64,000 bases of DNA from Catenovulum agarivorans YM01 (GTDB lineage: Bacteria; Pseudomonadota; Gammaproteobacteria; Enterobacterales; Alteromonadaceae): assembly GCF_000281085.1 (NCBI RefSeq), contig NZ_AJWM01000041.1:1-64000 (forward strand), in the 5' to 3' direction. The notes beneath the pieces are model-generated. The model had not been told where the DNA came from. It searched no databases and saw only the letters and a list, made by a program, of their open reading frames with translations. This document shows, piece by piece, positions 20,831 through 32,674 of the stretch (the stretch's first letter is position 1; each line of letters opens with the position of its first letter). The position numbers and the translations under genes are program-made.

Positions 20831-22294
20831 GTGAAGTCAGGTCATTCAGGTAAAAAATCGATCATTATTAATTTGGGGTTACTCATTCTAGCCTTAGTGG
20901 CTTTTCATCCAGAGTTAATGGCCAAGGCTGTTGGTAAACAACCCAACATATTATTTATTTTGGCCGATGATGCTGGCTACCACGATTTTGGCTTTCACGG
21001 TAGCCAAACCATGCATACACCTAATTTAGACCAACTTGCTAAACAGGGTATTTTATTTTCGAACGCTTATGTCAGTGCCGCTGTATGTGGCCCTTCACGC
21101 GCTGGTATTTTAACGGGTAAGTACCAACAAAAGTTCGGTTATGAAGAAAATAATGTCCCTGGATATATGAGTGCTTCCGGTATCACTGGTGATGATATGG
21201 GGCTGCCGTTAGAGCAAAAAATACTACCGCAATACTTAAAAGAATTGGGTTATACCACAGCCCTTATTGGCAAATGGCATCAAGGTAATGCGGATAGGTT
21301 TCATCCAACTAAACGCGGTTTCGACTATTTTTATGGTTTTCGTGGTGGAGCGCGTAGTTATTTCCCTTTCGGAGAAAACAACCCAAATTATCGACCGGAA
21401 GACTATTTAGAAGAAGGGTTTGGGAATTTTGAGGAAAGCCCGAGATATTTGACTGATGCATTGGTTGATAAAACCATAGCTTTTATACAGCAAAATCAAT
21501 TAAACAAAACTCAAACAGCTAAACCATTTTTTGCATTTTTATCCTTGACTGCTGTGCATGCACCAATGGAAGCGGAAGAAGCCGACTTAGCGCAATATCC
21601 TAATTTACAAGGTACACGCAAAACGCTTGCGGCAATGACCTTGTCCATGGATAGAGCAATTGGCCGTTTGTTAAACAAACTGGATCAGCTGAATTTAGCC
21701 GACAACACGCTCGTTGTTTTTACTAATGATAATGGTGGGCCAACTGATCAAAATGCGTCAAATAATGCGCCGTTAAGTGGCACTAAAGCTAATCACCTTG
21801 AGGGGGGCATTCGTGTGCCTTTTATTATGCGTTGGCCAAATAAATTGCCTAAGCAGCAAGTGTATTCCCAACCCGTTATTACGTTAGATTTATTACCAAC
21901 TTTTTATCAAGCCGCTGGTGGTCATTCTCAACAATTGGCTGATATTGATGGAGTGAATTTATTGCCTTACTTAACTAACAATCGCAAAACGAAATTGTCT
22001 GAAAGACCACATCAGGCTCTTTATTGGAAAAAAGAAAACAGAGCCGCCATTCGTGACGGCGACTGGAAATTACTGCGTTATCCAGACAGGCCGGCAGAGT
22101 TATACAACTTGGTAGAAGACCAATCAGAAAAAGTTAATTTAGCTCAACATTATCCAGAAAAAGTAGTTGATTTATATAAAAAATTATTTGCATGGGAGCT
22201 CACTTTAGAAAGACCTCTGTGGCAATTAAAACGCCAATATGAAGGAGACGCAATGCAACGAATGGACAAATTTAGAACGCATATCGCAGATTAA
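20831..22294 (+). CDS. Secreted sulfatase
   Basis: S1-type sulfatase, 487 residues, acting on a sulfated galactan oligosaccharide by context. Membrane-spanning signal segment ([15 protein letters not shown]) then metal-binding [17 protein letters not shown] (Asp46, Asp47) and formylglycine motif Cys86-Gly-Pro-Ser-Arg. Further family blocks: [29 protein letters not shown] and [12 protein letters not shown]. It uses a GTG start at 20831 with GAGGTG about 9 nt upstream. First gene of a sulfatase pair, 33 nt before the second. Differs from the 3170-4870 sulfatase by the CGPSR instead of CSPTR motif, so likely another S1 subfamily with different sulfate position. Confidence 0.93.
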   Translation: MKSGHSGKKSIIINLGLLILALVAFHPELMAKAVGKQPNILFILADDAGYHDFGFHGSQTMHTPNLDQLAKQGILFSNAYVSAAVCGPSRAGILTGKYQQKFGYEENNVPGYMSASGITGDDMGLPLEQKILPQYLKELGYTTALIGKWHQGNADRFHPTKRGFDYFYGFRGGARSYFPFGENNPNYRPEDYLEEGFGNFEESPRYLTDALVDKTIAFIQQNQLNKTQTAKPFFAFLSLTAVHAPMEAEEADLAQYPNLQGTRKTLAAMTLSMDRAIGRLLNKLDQLNLADNTLVVFTNDNGGPTDQNASNNAPLSGTKANHLEGGIRVPFIMRWPNKLPKQQVYSQPVITLDLLPTFYQAAGGHSQQLADIDGVNLLPYLTNNRKTKLSERPHQALYWKKENRAAIRDGDWKLLRYPDRPAELYNLVEDQSEKVNLAQHYPEKVVDLYKKLFAWELTLERPLWQLKRQYEGDAMQRMDKFRTHIAD

Positions 22295-22327
22295 CTACAA
22301 ACAAGTAATACTCAATAGGTAAATAAT

Positions 22328-23779
22328 ATGATGCAGTTAAATTATAAAAAAATAGGTTTGGCTTGGCTGTTTGTTTTAAGCTTTATCGGCTGTGCCCAAG
22401 CTCAACAAAAACCGAATATTGTGGTTATTTTAGCCGATGATTTAGGATATCGGGATGTTGGTTTTACTGGCGCAAAAGATATCAAAACCCCCAATATCGA
22501 CAAGCTGGCTCATAACGGCGTGATATTTAATAACGGCTATGTTACTCATCCATACTGCGGACCGTCTCGTGCTGGTTTGTTAACTGGACGTCATCAAGCT
22601 CGTTTTGGTATGGAGAATAATGTGTCATATTCTCCTGACGATAAGCATATGGGTTTACCGTTAACCGAAAAAACTTTCGCAAAACGCTTGCAAGAAGTTG
22701 GTTACAAAACCGCTATTTTTGGTAAATGGCATTTAGGTGGGGCGCCGCATTTTCAGCCAAATAAACGTGGATTTGATTATTTTTATGGTTTTTTAGATGG
22801 AGGCCACCAGTATATGCCAGGTGAAGTGCATATAGGTACCGACGGTTATTGGTTACCTATTATGCGTAATACTGGGGTAGCCGAGTTTGATGAATATTTA
22901 ACAACAGCTTTGAGTAAAGATGCGGTTAAATTTATTGAACAAGCGCAAGATAATCCTTTTATGATTTATATGTCGTATAACGCGCCACATACGCCATTAC
23001 AAGCACCAGAAAAAACCATTGCCAAATACAAACATATCCAAGACAAAGAACGTCGTATTTACGCTGCAATGATTGATGAAATGGATCAAGGCATTGGTTT
23101 ATTGGTTGATGCGTTAAAACGAACTAATCAGCTAGAAAATACACTTATATTCTTTTTGTCTGACAATGGTGGTGTTTACCCTGAAGAATGGTTGCCAACC
23201 TTTGATTGGTCTGATAACAGTCCGTTTCGACGCGGCAAAGTTGCATTATTAGAAGGTGGTATACATGTACCATTTATTGCTCATTGGCCTGCAAAAATTA
23301 AACAGGGTTTTGAATTTGATGGATTAGTGTCGGCGCTAGATATTGCCGCTACTTCTGTCGCAATTGCTGGTGCGGATGCAAGTGATGGTTTGTTAGAAGG
23401 GGTTAATTTAGAGCCTTATATGACTCAACAAAAAACTGATTCACCACATCAAGCTTTGTACTGGCGCTTAGAAGAAGCAGATCATATTTGGGCGGTAAGA
23501 ACAGAAAGCGCAAAATATATGAATCAACCTTTGCCAAATGTAGGCCGGTCATTTTTTGATATGGTTAATGATCCATATGAGCAAAACAATATTGTTGACC
23601 AAGAACCACAACAACAAGCTGAATTAGCAAAACTGTGGAACCAATGGAACAGCAAAAATATCAATAACATACTGCTACAGTCATGGGAATATAAAAAAGC
23701 CCGCGATGATTTTTATAATCAGCTATTTGAGAAAAACAAAGCGGATGCGAAAGACAGGGCTGTTTATAATGTAGAGTGA
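22328..23779 (+). CDS. Secreted sulfatase
   Basis: S1-type sulfatase, 483 residues. Signal peptide MMQLNYKKIGLAWLFVLSFIGCAQAQ; the FIGC could also serve as a lipobox. Metal-binding PNIVVILADDLGYRDVG (Asp37, Asp38), formylglycine motif Cys77-Gly-Pro-Ser-Arg, [17 protein letters not shown] and FFLSDNGG. Second in the sulfatase operon; its last 16 nt overlap the convergent AraC regulator gene. The two sulfatases resemble each other more than the copy at 3170-4870, consistent with old duplication and split substrate specificity. Confidence 0.93.
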   Translation: MMQLNYKKIGLAWLFVLSFIGCAQAQQKPNIVVILADDLGYRDVGFTGAKDIKTPNIDKLAHNGVIFNNGYVTHPYCGPSRAGLLTGRHQARFGMENNVSYSPDDKHMGLPLTEKTFAKRLQEVGYKTAIFGKWHLGGAPHFQPNKRGFDYFYGFLDGGHQYMPGEVHIGTDGYWLPIMRNTGVAEFDEYLTTALSKDAVKFIEQAQDNPFMIYMSYNAPHTPLQAPEKTIAKYKHIQDKERRIYAAMIDEMDQGIGLLVDALKRTNQLENTLIFFLSDNGGVYPEEWLPTFDWSDNSPFRRGKVALLEGGIHVPFIAHWPAKIKQGFEFDGLVSALDIAATSVAIAGADASDGLLEGVNLEPYMTQQKTDSPHQALYWRLEEADHIWAVRTESAKYMNQPLPNVGRSFFDMVNDPYEQNNIVDQEPQQQAELAKLWNQWNSKNINNILLQSWEYKKARDDFYNQLFEKNKADAKDRAVYNVE

Positions 23780-25212
23780 GCAACAGAGTTGGCCTGATAT
23801 TCTTTCGGGGTTAATCCGGTTTGTTTTTTAAATACAGTGGAAAAATAGGCTGAGTTATTAAAACCCACTTCATAAGCTGTTTCGGTTACACTTTTCGTTA
23901 GTAGTAAGGTTCTGGCTTTATGTACCCTGACGTCTACTAAATATTGCAATATAGTTTGTGAAGTGACATTTTTAAACACTTTAGTGACGTGTGAGCGACT
24001 GCAGCCTACATTGTCAGCGACATTGTTGAGAATAATGTCGCTGTCATAGTTGGTTAGAATATAGGTTTTGATCGACTCAACTAAGCGCTTATCTGCGCTA
24101 CTGTCAATTACATTGTCACGCTCTGAGGCTAAAGCCGTGGCTTCACTTAATAGCAGCTGGTTAATTGCTAAAAAGTCAGTTGCTTTGTCAATATTTGTGC
24201 CGGCTTGTTGCAAACGATTAATTAGGGTTTGTGCATTTCCACTGTCAAATATAGCCGCGTCAAACATCATAAAAAGTATTTCTTTAGTTCTGACTTTAAA
24301 AGTATCTAAACTATTTTGTGCAAAAGCAGATAAGGCTGAAGTTAACTTTTCAACTTTTTCAGCAACAACACCTATATGTCCATGGTTAACGGCTTCCAAC
24401 AAAGCTTCGCGTTCTTTAAACGGGTAATCTTCATTTATTTTGTTTGGGTAGTAATCAACAAAATTAGTTGGGGTCGGCGCTGTATATTGAGCCAACGCCA
24501 TTGAGTTTTGATGTAGGTGGTGTTGTTTTATTTTGTGATTGGTAATTTGGATATCTTTATAAACAGCGACAATCCAAACAATTGCTGTAAAGGCGGAACC
24601 ACCATAATAAATTGCCCATTGTTCAGTTGATAATCCGATGGTCATAGCGGTAAATAATAGCAATACACCAAGGATAAGTAATTTCACAGCTTGTTTTAGC
24701 GATTGTTGTAATAAAAATAAGCAAGGTAGCAACAGTTGAACGCTAATTAACGCTATTTGACTGTAATAAACTTGTTGTTTGCTTACGCCACTTAATAAAT
24801 GTAACCACTTAGTTTTGTGTAAGTGATCCATATAAAATGGTGGAGCGAACGCAAAAAATAGGCTCCAGCAAAACCCTAGTAGCGCAAGGCAATAAATGGC
24901 TTTACGAGCATTAGTTATATTGGCTTGAATACATAGACCATAAATAAGCGCGGGCATACCAAAAGTAAAAAGCACAACATTTCTCATTAAGTCAAACCAG
25001 CGCCGAGCTTCTTCAACTGGCATTAAATTGACCAAAGGTCCACATAAAAATAACGTGAAAGACACAATAAAAATAGCATACCAAGGATAGGCAGAACCGA
25101 TGCGGTATCTCACGAGCGTGAAATAAATTAACACGATTGAGTAGACATTAGCTGCAGTAAAGGGAAAAACTGCACGAATTAATATGTCCCAATTTAATGC
25201 TATGTAATTCAT
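23764..25212 (-). CDS. Membrane-anchored AraC-family regulator
   Basis: Transcription regulator, 482 residues. The N-terminal half has about seven hydrophobic helices (AVFPFTAANVYSIVLIYF, YAIFIVSFTLFLCGPLVNLM and later segments), so the sensor is in the inner membrane. A linker (about 265-360) resembles the helical middle domain of YesN/PocR-type regulators (ALLEAVNHGHIGVVAEKVEK). The C-terminus is a double HTH AraC domain (NNVADNVGCSRSHVTKVF; TETAYEVGFNNSAYFSTVFK). Convergent with and overlapping the sulfatase by 16 nt. A box ATTGTTAACCAT is 14 bp before its start. Paralogue of the gene at 54626-55660, which lacks the linker domain. Likely controls galactan genes; target and signal unknown. 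Confidence 0.88.
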   Translation of the reverse strand: MNYIALNWDILIRAVFPFTAANVYSIVLIYFTLVRYRIGSAYPWYAIFIVSFTLFLCGPLVNLMPVEEARRWFDLMRNVVLFTFGMPALIYGLCIQANITNARKAIYCLALLGFCWSLFFAFAPPFYMDHLHKTKWLHLLSGVSKQQVYYSQIALISVQLLLPCLFLLQQSLKQAVKLLILGVLLLFTAMTIGLSTEQWAIYYGGSAFTAIVWIVAVYKDIQITNHKIKQHHLHQNSMALAQYTAPTPTNFVDYYPNKINEDYPFKEREALLEAVNHGHIGVVAEKVEKLTSALSAFAQNSLDTFKVRTKEILFMMFDAAIFDSGNAQTLINRLQQAGTNIDKATDFLAINQLLLSEATALASERDNVIDSSADKRLVESIKTYILTNYDSDIILNNVADNVGCSRSHVTKVFKNVTSQTILQYLVDVRVHKARTLLLTKSVTETAYEVGFNNSAYFSTVFKKQTGLTPKEYQANSVAHSTL

Positions 25213-25226
25213 TGTGTTTTATGTTT

Positions 25227-25238
25227 ATTGTTAACCAT
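25227..25238. promoter_or_regulatory. Putative regulon box ATTGTTAACCAT
   Basis: 11/12 match to ATTGTTAACAAT, 14 bp upstream of the AraC-type regulator start. If real, the local regulator is itself under the global galactan regulator. Confidence 0.45.
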
Positions 25239-25470
25239 TGTCTATACTTTATGCCTTTATTTGTTACCTGCAAGGTTTTTTACTATTAATTGCTCTAATT
25301 TAGACCAAAAGCCAATTTTAAAAACTTTAGATTTTTTATCGTTATGTATTTGAATATTCGTGCAATCTCGACCTAATACAAATTTTAGATATGTAAAACT
25401 CAGCGTCAGAAATATCGCATCTACAAGCTGTTTGGGTATATAATGCGTTTGTTTCAACAAAAGAGCGTTT

Positions 25471-25836
25471 ATGGTTAAGTTTCGTCTGATAGTGGTTGTT
25501 TTTTCAATATTTTGCATTGCCTTTAACGGGCAGGCAATGGCGCCTATGGCGTTTGAAAAATGCGATGAAATGTATTCAGAGACAAATGAACATCAAACCT
25601 TAAACCAAGAGACTCATCAGGATAGCGAAGCAGAGACGCATGATTGTTGTGATGTCGACTGCTGCGATGCCAGCTGCGACTGCGCTAAAGGGTCGTGCCA
25701 ATCAGCTGTATATATAATCGAACAACATCTAACATCGATACAAACTAACGCACCTAACCGAATTCGTTTATTGCCTTTGGTGCAATTACCAAACTATTCG
25801 ACACAGCCATTTCGTCCCCCCATTTTAGCCGCATAA
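25471..25836 (+). CDS. Small exported Cys-rich protein, putative metal-binding
   Basis: 121-residue protein that I do not recognise as a named family. Signal peptide MVKFRLIVVVFSIFCIAFNGQA, then an acidic His-containing stretch and a dense cysteine cluster (CCDVDCCDASCDCAKGSC), and a tail of about 45 residues without Cys. Such clusters suggest binding of a soft metal such as copper. It precedes by 86 nt a TonB receptor whose mature N-terminus is His-rich, so the two may form a metal-acquisition or metal-response unit; small secreted Cys-rich proteins of CopL type have comparable settings. ATG 25471 follows a weak AAGAGCG site. Confidence 0.7.
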   Translation: MVKFRLIVVVFSIFCIAFNGQAMAPMAFEKCDEMYSETNEHQTLNQETHQDSEAETHDCCDVDCCDASCDCAKGSCQSAVYIIEQHLTSIQTNAPNRIRLLPLVQLPNYSTQPFRPPILAA

Positions 25837-25922
25837 GGGTTTTTCTACCCAAAATTCACCGAAAAATTTAAATGTGCAGCAGCGAACTGTTGCCAAATGT
25901 AAACCCATATTTTGAGGTTAAA

Positions 25923-27860
25923 ATGCGAAAAATATCAGTTAGTGCAGCTATATGTATGCTGTTAATGCCTGGGTTAGTAAAGGCTAATGCAGATGATCAC
26001 CATGATGAACACCACCACGAAGAGTCGAATATAGAAACAATTCAGGTTAGAGCTTCTAGGCTAGGCAGAATTGTCACAGAGTCGGCCACACGAATTGAAT
26101 TAATTAATGGCGAAGAAATTCAAGAAAAAGCTATCATGCGCCCTGGCAATATTTCTATGTTAGTGGCAGAAACCGGTGGGGTGCGGGTGCAAACCACCTC
26201 ACCGTCATTGGGCAGTGCTAATATTCGATTGCAAGGATTGTACGGTCGTTATACTCAATTATTAAGCGATGGCTTACCATTATATGGCGGGCAAACCGCA
26301 TCAATTGGTTTGTTACAAATTCCACCGACCGATTTAGCTAATGTGGAAATAATTAAAGGTTCGGCGTCATCTTTGTATGGTGGCTCGGCTTTAGGTGGTG
26401 TGATCAATTTAATTTCGCGCACCCCGTCTAAAAAATTTCAAGGTGAAGTGCTGGCTAACCTAACCTCAAAAAATGGCCAAGATTTAACCACGTATCTAGC
26501 ATCACCTCTGACTGATAATTTTAGTGCCTCGTTAACTGGTGGTATTCATCTCCAACAAACCCAAGATTTAGATGACGATGGTTGGATTGATATTGCAGGT
26601 TATGAAAGAACGAGTATCAGACCGCGTTTTTATTGGCAAGGTGAGCACGATGACAATTTGTATGTCACCCTAGGTGCTATGTCTGAGAAACGAAATGCAG
26701 GTACAACTAACAATGGCCAACTACCAAATGGCGAACAATATCAACTTAACCAAGATAGCCAACGTACAGATATTGGTTTTGTTTACGACAGGCCAATTGG
26801 CGATGACTTGAGTGTAAATGTGCGCGGCTCAGCAATGGATCAGCAGCATCAACACCAATATGGCACAGTTTACGAAGACGATGCACATCAAAGTTATTTA
26901 ATTGAATCTAGCTTGGCTGGTTATAACAATAAAACGGCTTGGCTGCTGGGAGTTGCTTATCAATCAGAGCAGTTTAGTTCAAAAACCTTTCCTGAGTTTA
27001 ACTACAACTATCAAGTACCTGGCTTATTCTCGCAATTAGATTATGAAGTAAGAGAAGATATTTCGTTATCTTTAAGCGCTCGGTCAGATTGGCACAATGT
27101 ATATGGCAACCAATTTAGCCCAAGAGTTTCAATTTTGTATAATCCAGACAATTGGACTTTTAGAGGGGCCTACGGAAAAGGCTTTTTTGCCCCCAGTCCA
27201 TTTATTGAAGACATAGACGAAGTTGGTTTATCTAAATTATCACCACTGAATAATTTAGATGAAGAGCGCGCTGAAACCGCATCAGTCGATGTCAGCTATG
27301 CTGTGGGTAGCAGCGAGGCGAGCATGACTTTATTTGCGTCGAACATTAGCCAAGTAACTGAGTTGCAAGAAATGCAAATAGTGAACACCAAGGGGGAAAC
27401 GCAAATTCGTGGTGCGGAACTTTTGTTACGCTATAAGTGGCAGGATATTAAGTTTACCGGTAGTTACTTGTATACAGACGCCACAAAGGTATCAGAGCAA
27501 GGTGATGGGCGAGAGCCACTTACGTTAAGCCCTCAGCACTCCGCTGGTATGGTGGTTATGTGGGAAGAACACGGCAGTCATTTATTAGGTTTTGAAGCTT
27601 ACTATACAGGCACGCAGCACTTAGCGAACAACCCATACCTAAATAAAAGTAAACCCTATTGGCATTTAGGTTTGTTAGGGCAAATCACCCTAGGTCGCTT
27701 TAGTTGGTTTGTTAATGCCGAAAACTTACTGGATATTCGTCAAACCAAAGAGCACCCATTATTGTTGCCCGAGCAAGCCGAAAGTGGCCGGTGGACGACA
27801 GATATTTGGTCGCGCAATGATGGTTTTACCGTGAATGTTGGTGTGAGGTTTAAGTTTTAG
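25923..27860 (+). CDS. TonB-dependent outer-membrane receptor, His-rich N-terminus
   Basis: Outer-membrane receptor of 645 residues. Signal peptide MRKISVSAAICMLLMPGLVKA, then a His-rich stretch DDHHDEHHHEE directly before the TonB-box-like IETIQVRAS. The plug domain includes NIRLQGLYGRYTQLLSDGLP and VEIIKGSASSLYGGSALGGV; the barrel ends VNVGVRFKF with terminal Phe, as outer-membrane proteins do. ATG 25923 has GAGG 9 nt upstream; the longer frame from 25872 would lack a proper signal. The His-rich tail and the Cys-rich neighbour point to a metal (copper or zinc) or metal complex as substrate rather than a sugar; inference. Its end faces the GPH symporter with a hairpin between. Confidence 0.9.
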   Translation: MRKISVSAAICMLLMPGLVKANADDHHDEHHHEESNIETIQVRASRLGRIVTESATRIELINGEEIQEKAIMRPGNISMLVAETGGVRVQTTSPSLGSANIRLQGLYGRYTQLLSDGLPLYGGQTASIGLLQIPPTDLANVEIIKGSASSLYGGSALGGVINLISRTPSKKFQGEVLANLTSKNGQDLTTYLASPLTDNFSASLTGGIHLQQTQDLDDDGWIDIAGYERTSIRPRFYWQGEHDDNLYVTLGAMSEKRNAGTTNNGQLPNGEQYQLNQDSQRTDIGFVYDRPIGDDLSVNVRGSAMDQQHQHQYGTVYEDDAHQSYLIESSLAGYNNKTAWLLGVAYQSEQFSSKTFPEFNYNYQVPGLFSQLDYEVREDISLSLSARSDWHNVYGNQFSPRVSILYNPDNWTFRGAYGKGFFAPSPFIEDIDEVGLSKLSPLNNLDEERAETASVDVSYAVGSSEASMTLFASNISQVTELQEMQIVNTKGETQIRGAELLLRYKWQDIKFTGSYLYTDATKVSEQGDGREPLTLSPQHSAGMVVMWEEHGSHLLGFEAYYTGTQHLANNPYLNKSKPYWHLGLLGQITLGRFSWFVNAENLLDIRQTKEHPLLLPEQAESGRWTTDIWSRNDGFTVNVGVRFKF

Positions 27861-27970
27861 TTTTCAGCTGCTACAGCAAAAAGTTAACCATTGTGCTTTG
27901 ATACTTTATGGGATGCTTGTAACTAGGAGGTTATAACTCTAGATAGGGAGCTTTTTTATCAAAATAGAAA

Positions 27971-27998
27971 AATGCCCAATGACAAAGTGTTGGGCATT
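27971..27998 (-). terminator. Rho-independent terminator of the lacZ-symporter operon
   Basis: 9-bp perfect stem AATGCCCAA / TTGGGCATT with a 10-nt loop, followed on the minus strand by a T-rich run (TTTCTATTTTG). It lies between the convergent TonB receptor and symporter genes and best serves the minus strand. Confidence 0.75.
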
Positions 27999-28034
27999 AA
28001 CTTGACTCATTTACAATTGGGCTAGATGTTATTT

Positions 28035-29429
28035 TTAACTGCTTGGAGCATGTAAGTCACCTTTGCGTTCAATTAGAGCTAGTTCAATCTCTAACATGGT
28101 TTTATCTCTCAGCGGATAAAAATACATTATTACAACTTTTAAAAACGCTAAAAGTGCTGGAATCAGGCTAAAACATAGTAAAATTCCAAGCTTAGCTTGC
28201 TCATCTTGAGCTACATTTCCTACAAAACCATAAGCAGCGAGAATCCAACCAGCCAACGCACCGCCAACAGCCAGCCCTAGTTTCAAACCAAAAAGGGCAG
28301 CTGAAAAAATGACACCTGTATTTCTATGGTGATGCTTATATTCACCATAATCAGCAGTGTCGGCATACATTGACCATTGCAGCACTGGAATGAAACCAAC
28401 AGCTATACCGTTGATAGCTTGAAACACAAACAACAAGGTTAGACTGCTGTCTTTAATAAAATAAAAACTGGCCATAATAATGCAGTTCACTAATGCAGCA
28501 TAAATGACTAACATACGTTTATCGATATGTGCACTCAAAAATTTAGGTACCGCAGCGCCGATTACACTAAACAGCAATCCAACTGCTAAGAACAAGGTTG
28601 ATAGATCAAAAGGACCCAAAACAGCTGTGCCATCATCACCAATCCAATATTTAAAGAAGTGGAGTGTTACTGCCCCGTTAATTGTGAAGTAAATCCCATG
28701 GACAATATATGATAAGGTCAATAATTGCCACGGTCGGTTTTTAAGCAGGCTATTTATATCCTTTTTTATTGTCGGTTTATGTTCAAGCGCTGGTTTAACT
28801 CTTTCTTTGCAAAACAAGAAGGTGCACCAAAACAAGATGATTGAAATTATCGCAAACAGAGCCATTGTTAGTCTAAAACCTTCCGCTTCATTGTCTGCAC
28901 CAAGTGCTGAAACTAATGGGCGAATTAGTAATGTCAAAAGCAAGCCTCCAGAAAAAGCACCAACAAATCGATAACCAGATAGCGTTGTTCTTTCATATGA
29001 GGATGGGGTCATTACACCGGATAACGAAGCATAAGGAATGTTTATAGCGGTAAAAGCCAGCATCATTAGTGAATAGGTGACGAATGCATAAATGATTTTT
29101 CCTTCGTTTGACAAGTCGGGATTTAAGAACATTAAATAGCCGCAAACACCGTATGGAATCGCGACAAAAAGCAAATATGGCCGATAGCTCCCCCACCTGC
29201 TTTTCGTTCGATCAGCTATGGCTCCCATCGCCGGGTCTGTTACCATATCTAGTAACCGCGACAGTAAAAATATACTACCAACGACACCAGCAGAAAGCCC
29301 CACGGAATCAGTGTAGTAATAAAACAGAAAAAATTGAAAAAACTTAAAAAAGAAATTAACCGCCACATCTCCTGCGGCGTAGGCAATCTTCTCAGATATA
29401 GACAGATAAGTATTTTGAATATCTTTCAT
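28035..29429 (-). CDS. GPH-family sugar:cation symporter (MelB-like MFS)
   Basis: Inner-membrane symporter of 464 residues with about 12 hydrophobic helices. The N-terminal loop SRLLDMVTDPAMGAIADRTK, followed by SRWGSYRPYLLF, is the signature of the glycoside-pentoside-hexuronide:cation family, where the Asp residues bind Na+ or H+. 9 nt behind the lacZ-type gene and last in the TonB receptor-lacZ-symporter operon, so it likely imports a galactoside released in the periplasm. The bidirectional T-rich hairpin at 27971 ends the unit. Confidence 0.92.
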   Translation of the reverse strand: MKDIQNTYLSISEKIAYAAGDVAVNFFFKFFQFFLFYYYTDSVGLSAGVVGSIFLLSRLLDMVTDPAMGAIADRTKSRWGSYRPYLLFVAIPYGVCGYLMFLNPDLSNEGKIIYAFVTYSLMMLAFTAINIPYASLSGVMTPSSYERTTLSGYRFVGAFSGGLLLTLLIRPLVSALGADNEAEGFRLTMALFAIISIILFWCTFLFCKERVKPALEHKPTIKKDINSLLKNRPWQLLTLSYIVHGIYFTINGAVTLHFFKYWIGDDGTAVLGPFDLSTLFLAVGLLFSVIGAAVPKFLSAHIDKRMLVIYAALVNCIIMASFYFIKDSSLTLLFVFQAINGIAVGFIPVLQWSMYADTADYGEYKHHHRNTGVIFSAALFGLKLGLAVGGALAGWILAAYGFVGNVAQDEQAKLGILLCFSLIPALLAFLKVVIMYFYPLRDKTMLEIELALIERKGDLHAPSS

Positions 29430-29438
29430 TATATTTAT

Positions 29439-32591
<3,153 letters not shown>

Positions 32592-32674
32592 TTAATGTTT
32601 AAATAGGATGTACATTTTTATTGGGCAGATCGCAGCACTAGTATCCATTAACTAGTGCTGCACTTATGCTTAAG

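Noticed and set aside
25257-25517. 86-codon minus-strand open frame before the Cys-rich gene
   Set aside because: Overlaps the start and signal peptide of a better gene and shows no family features or signal.
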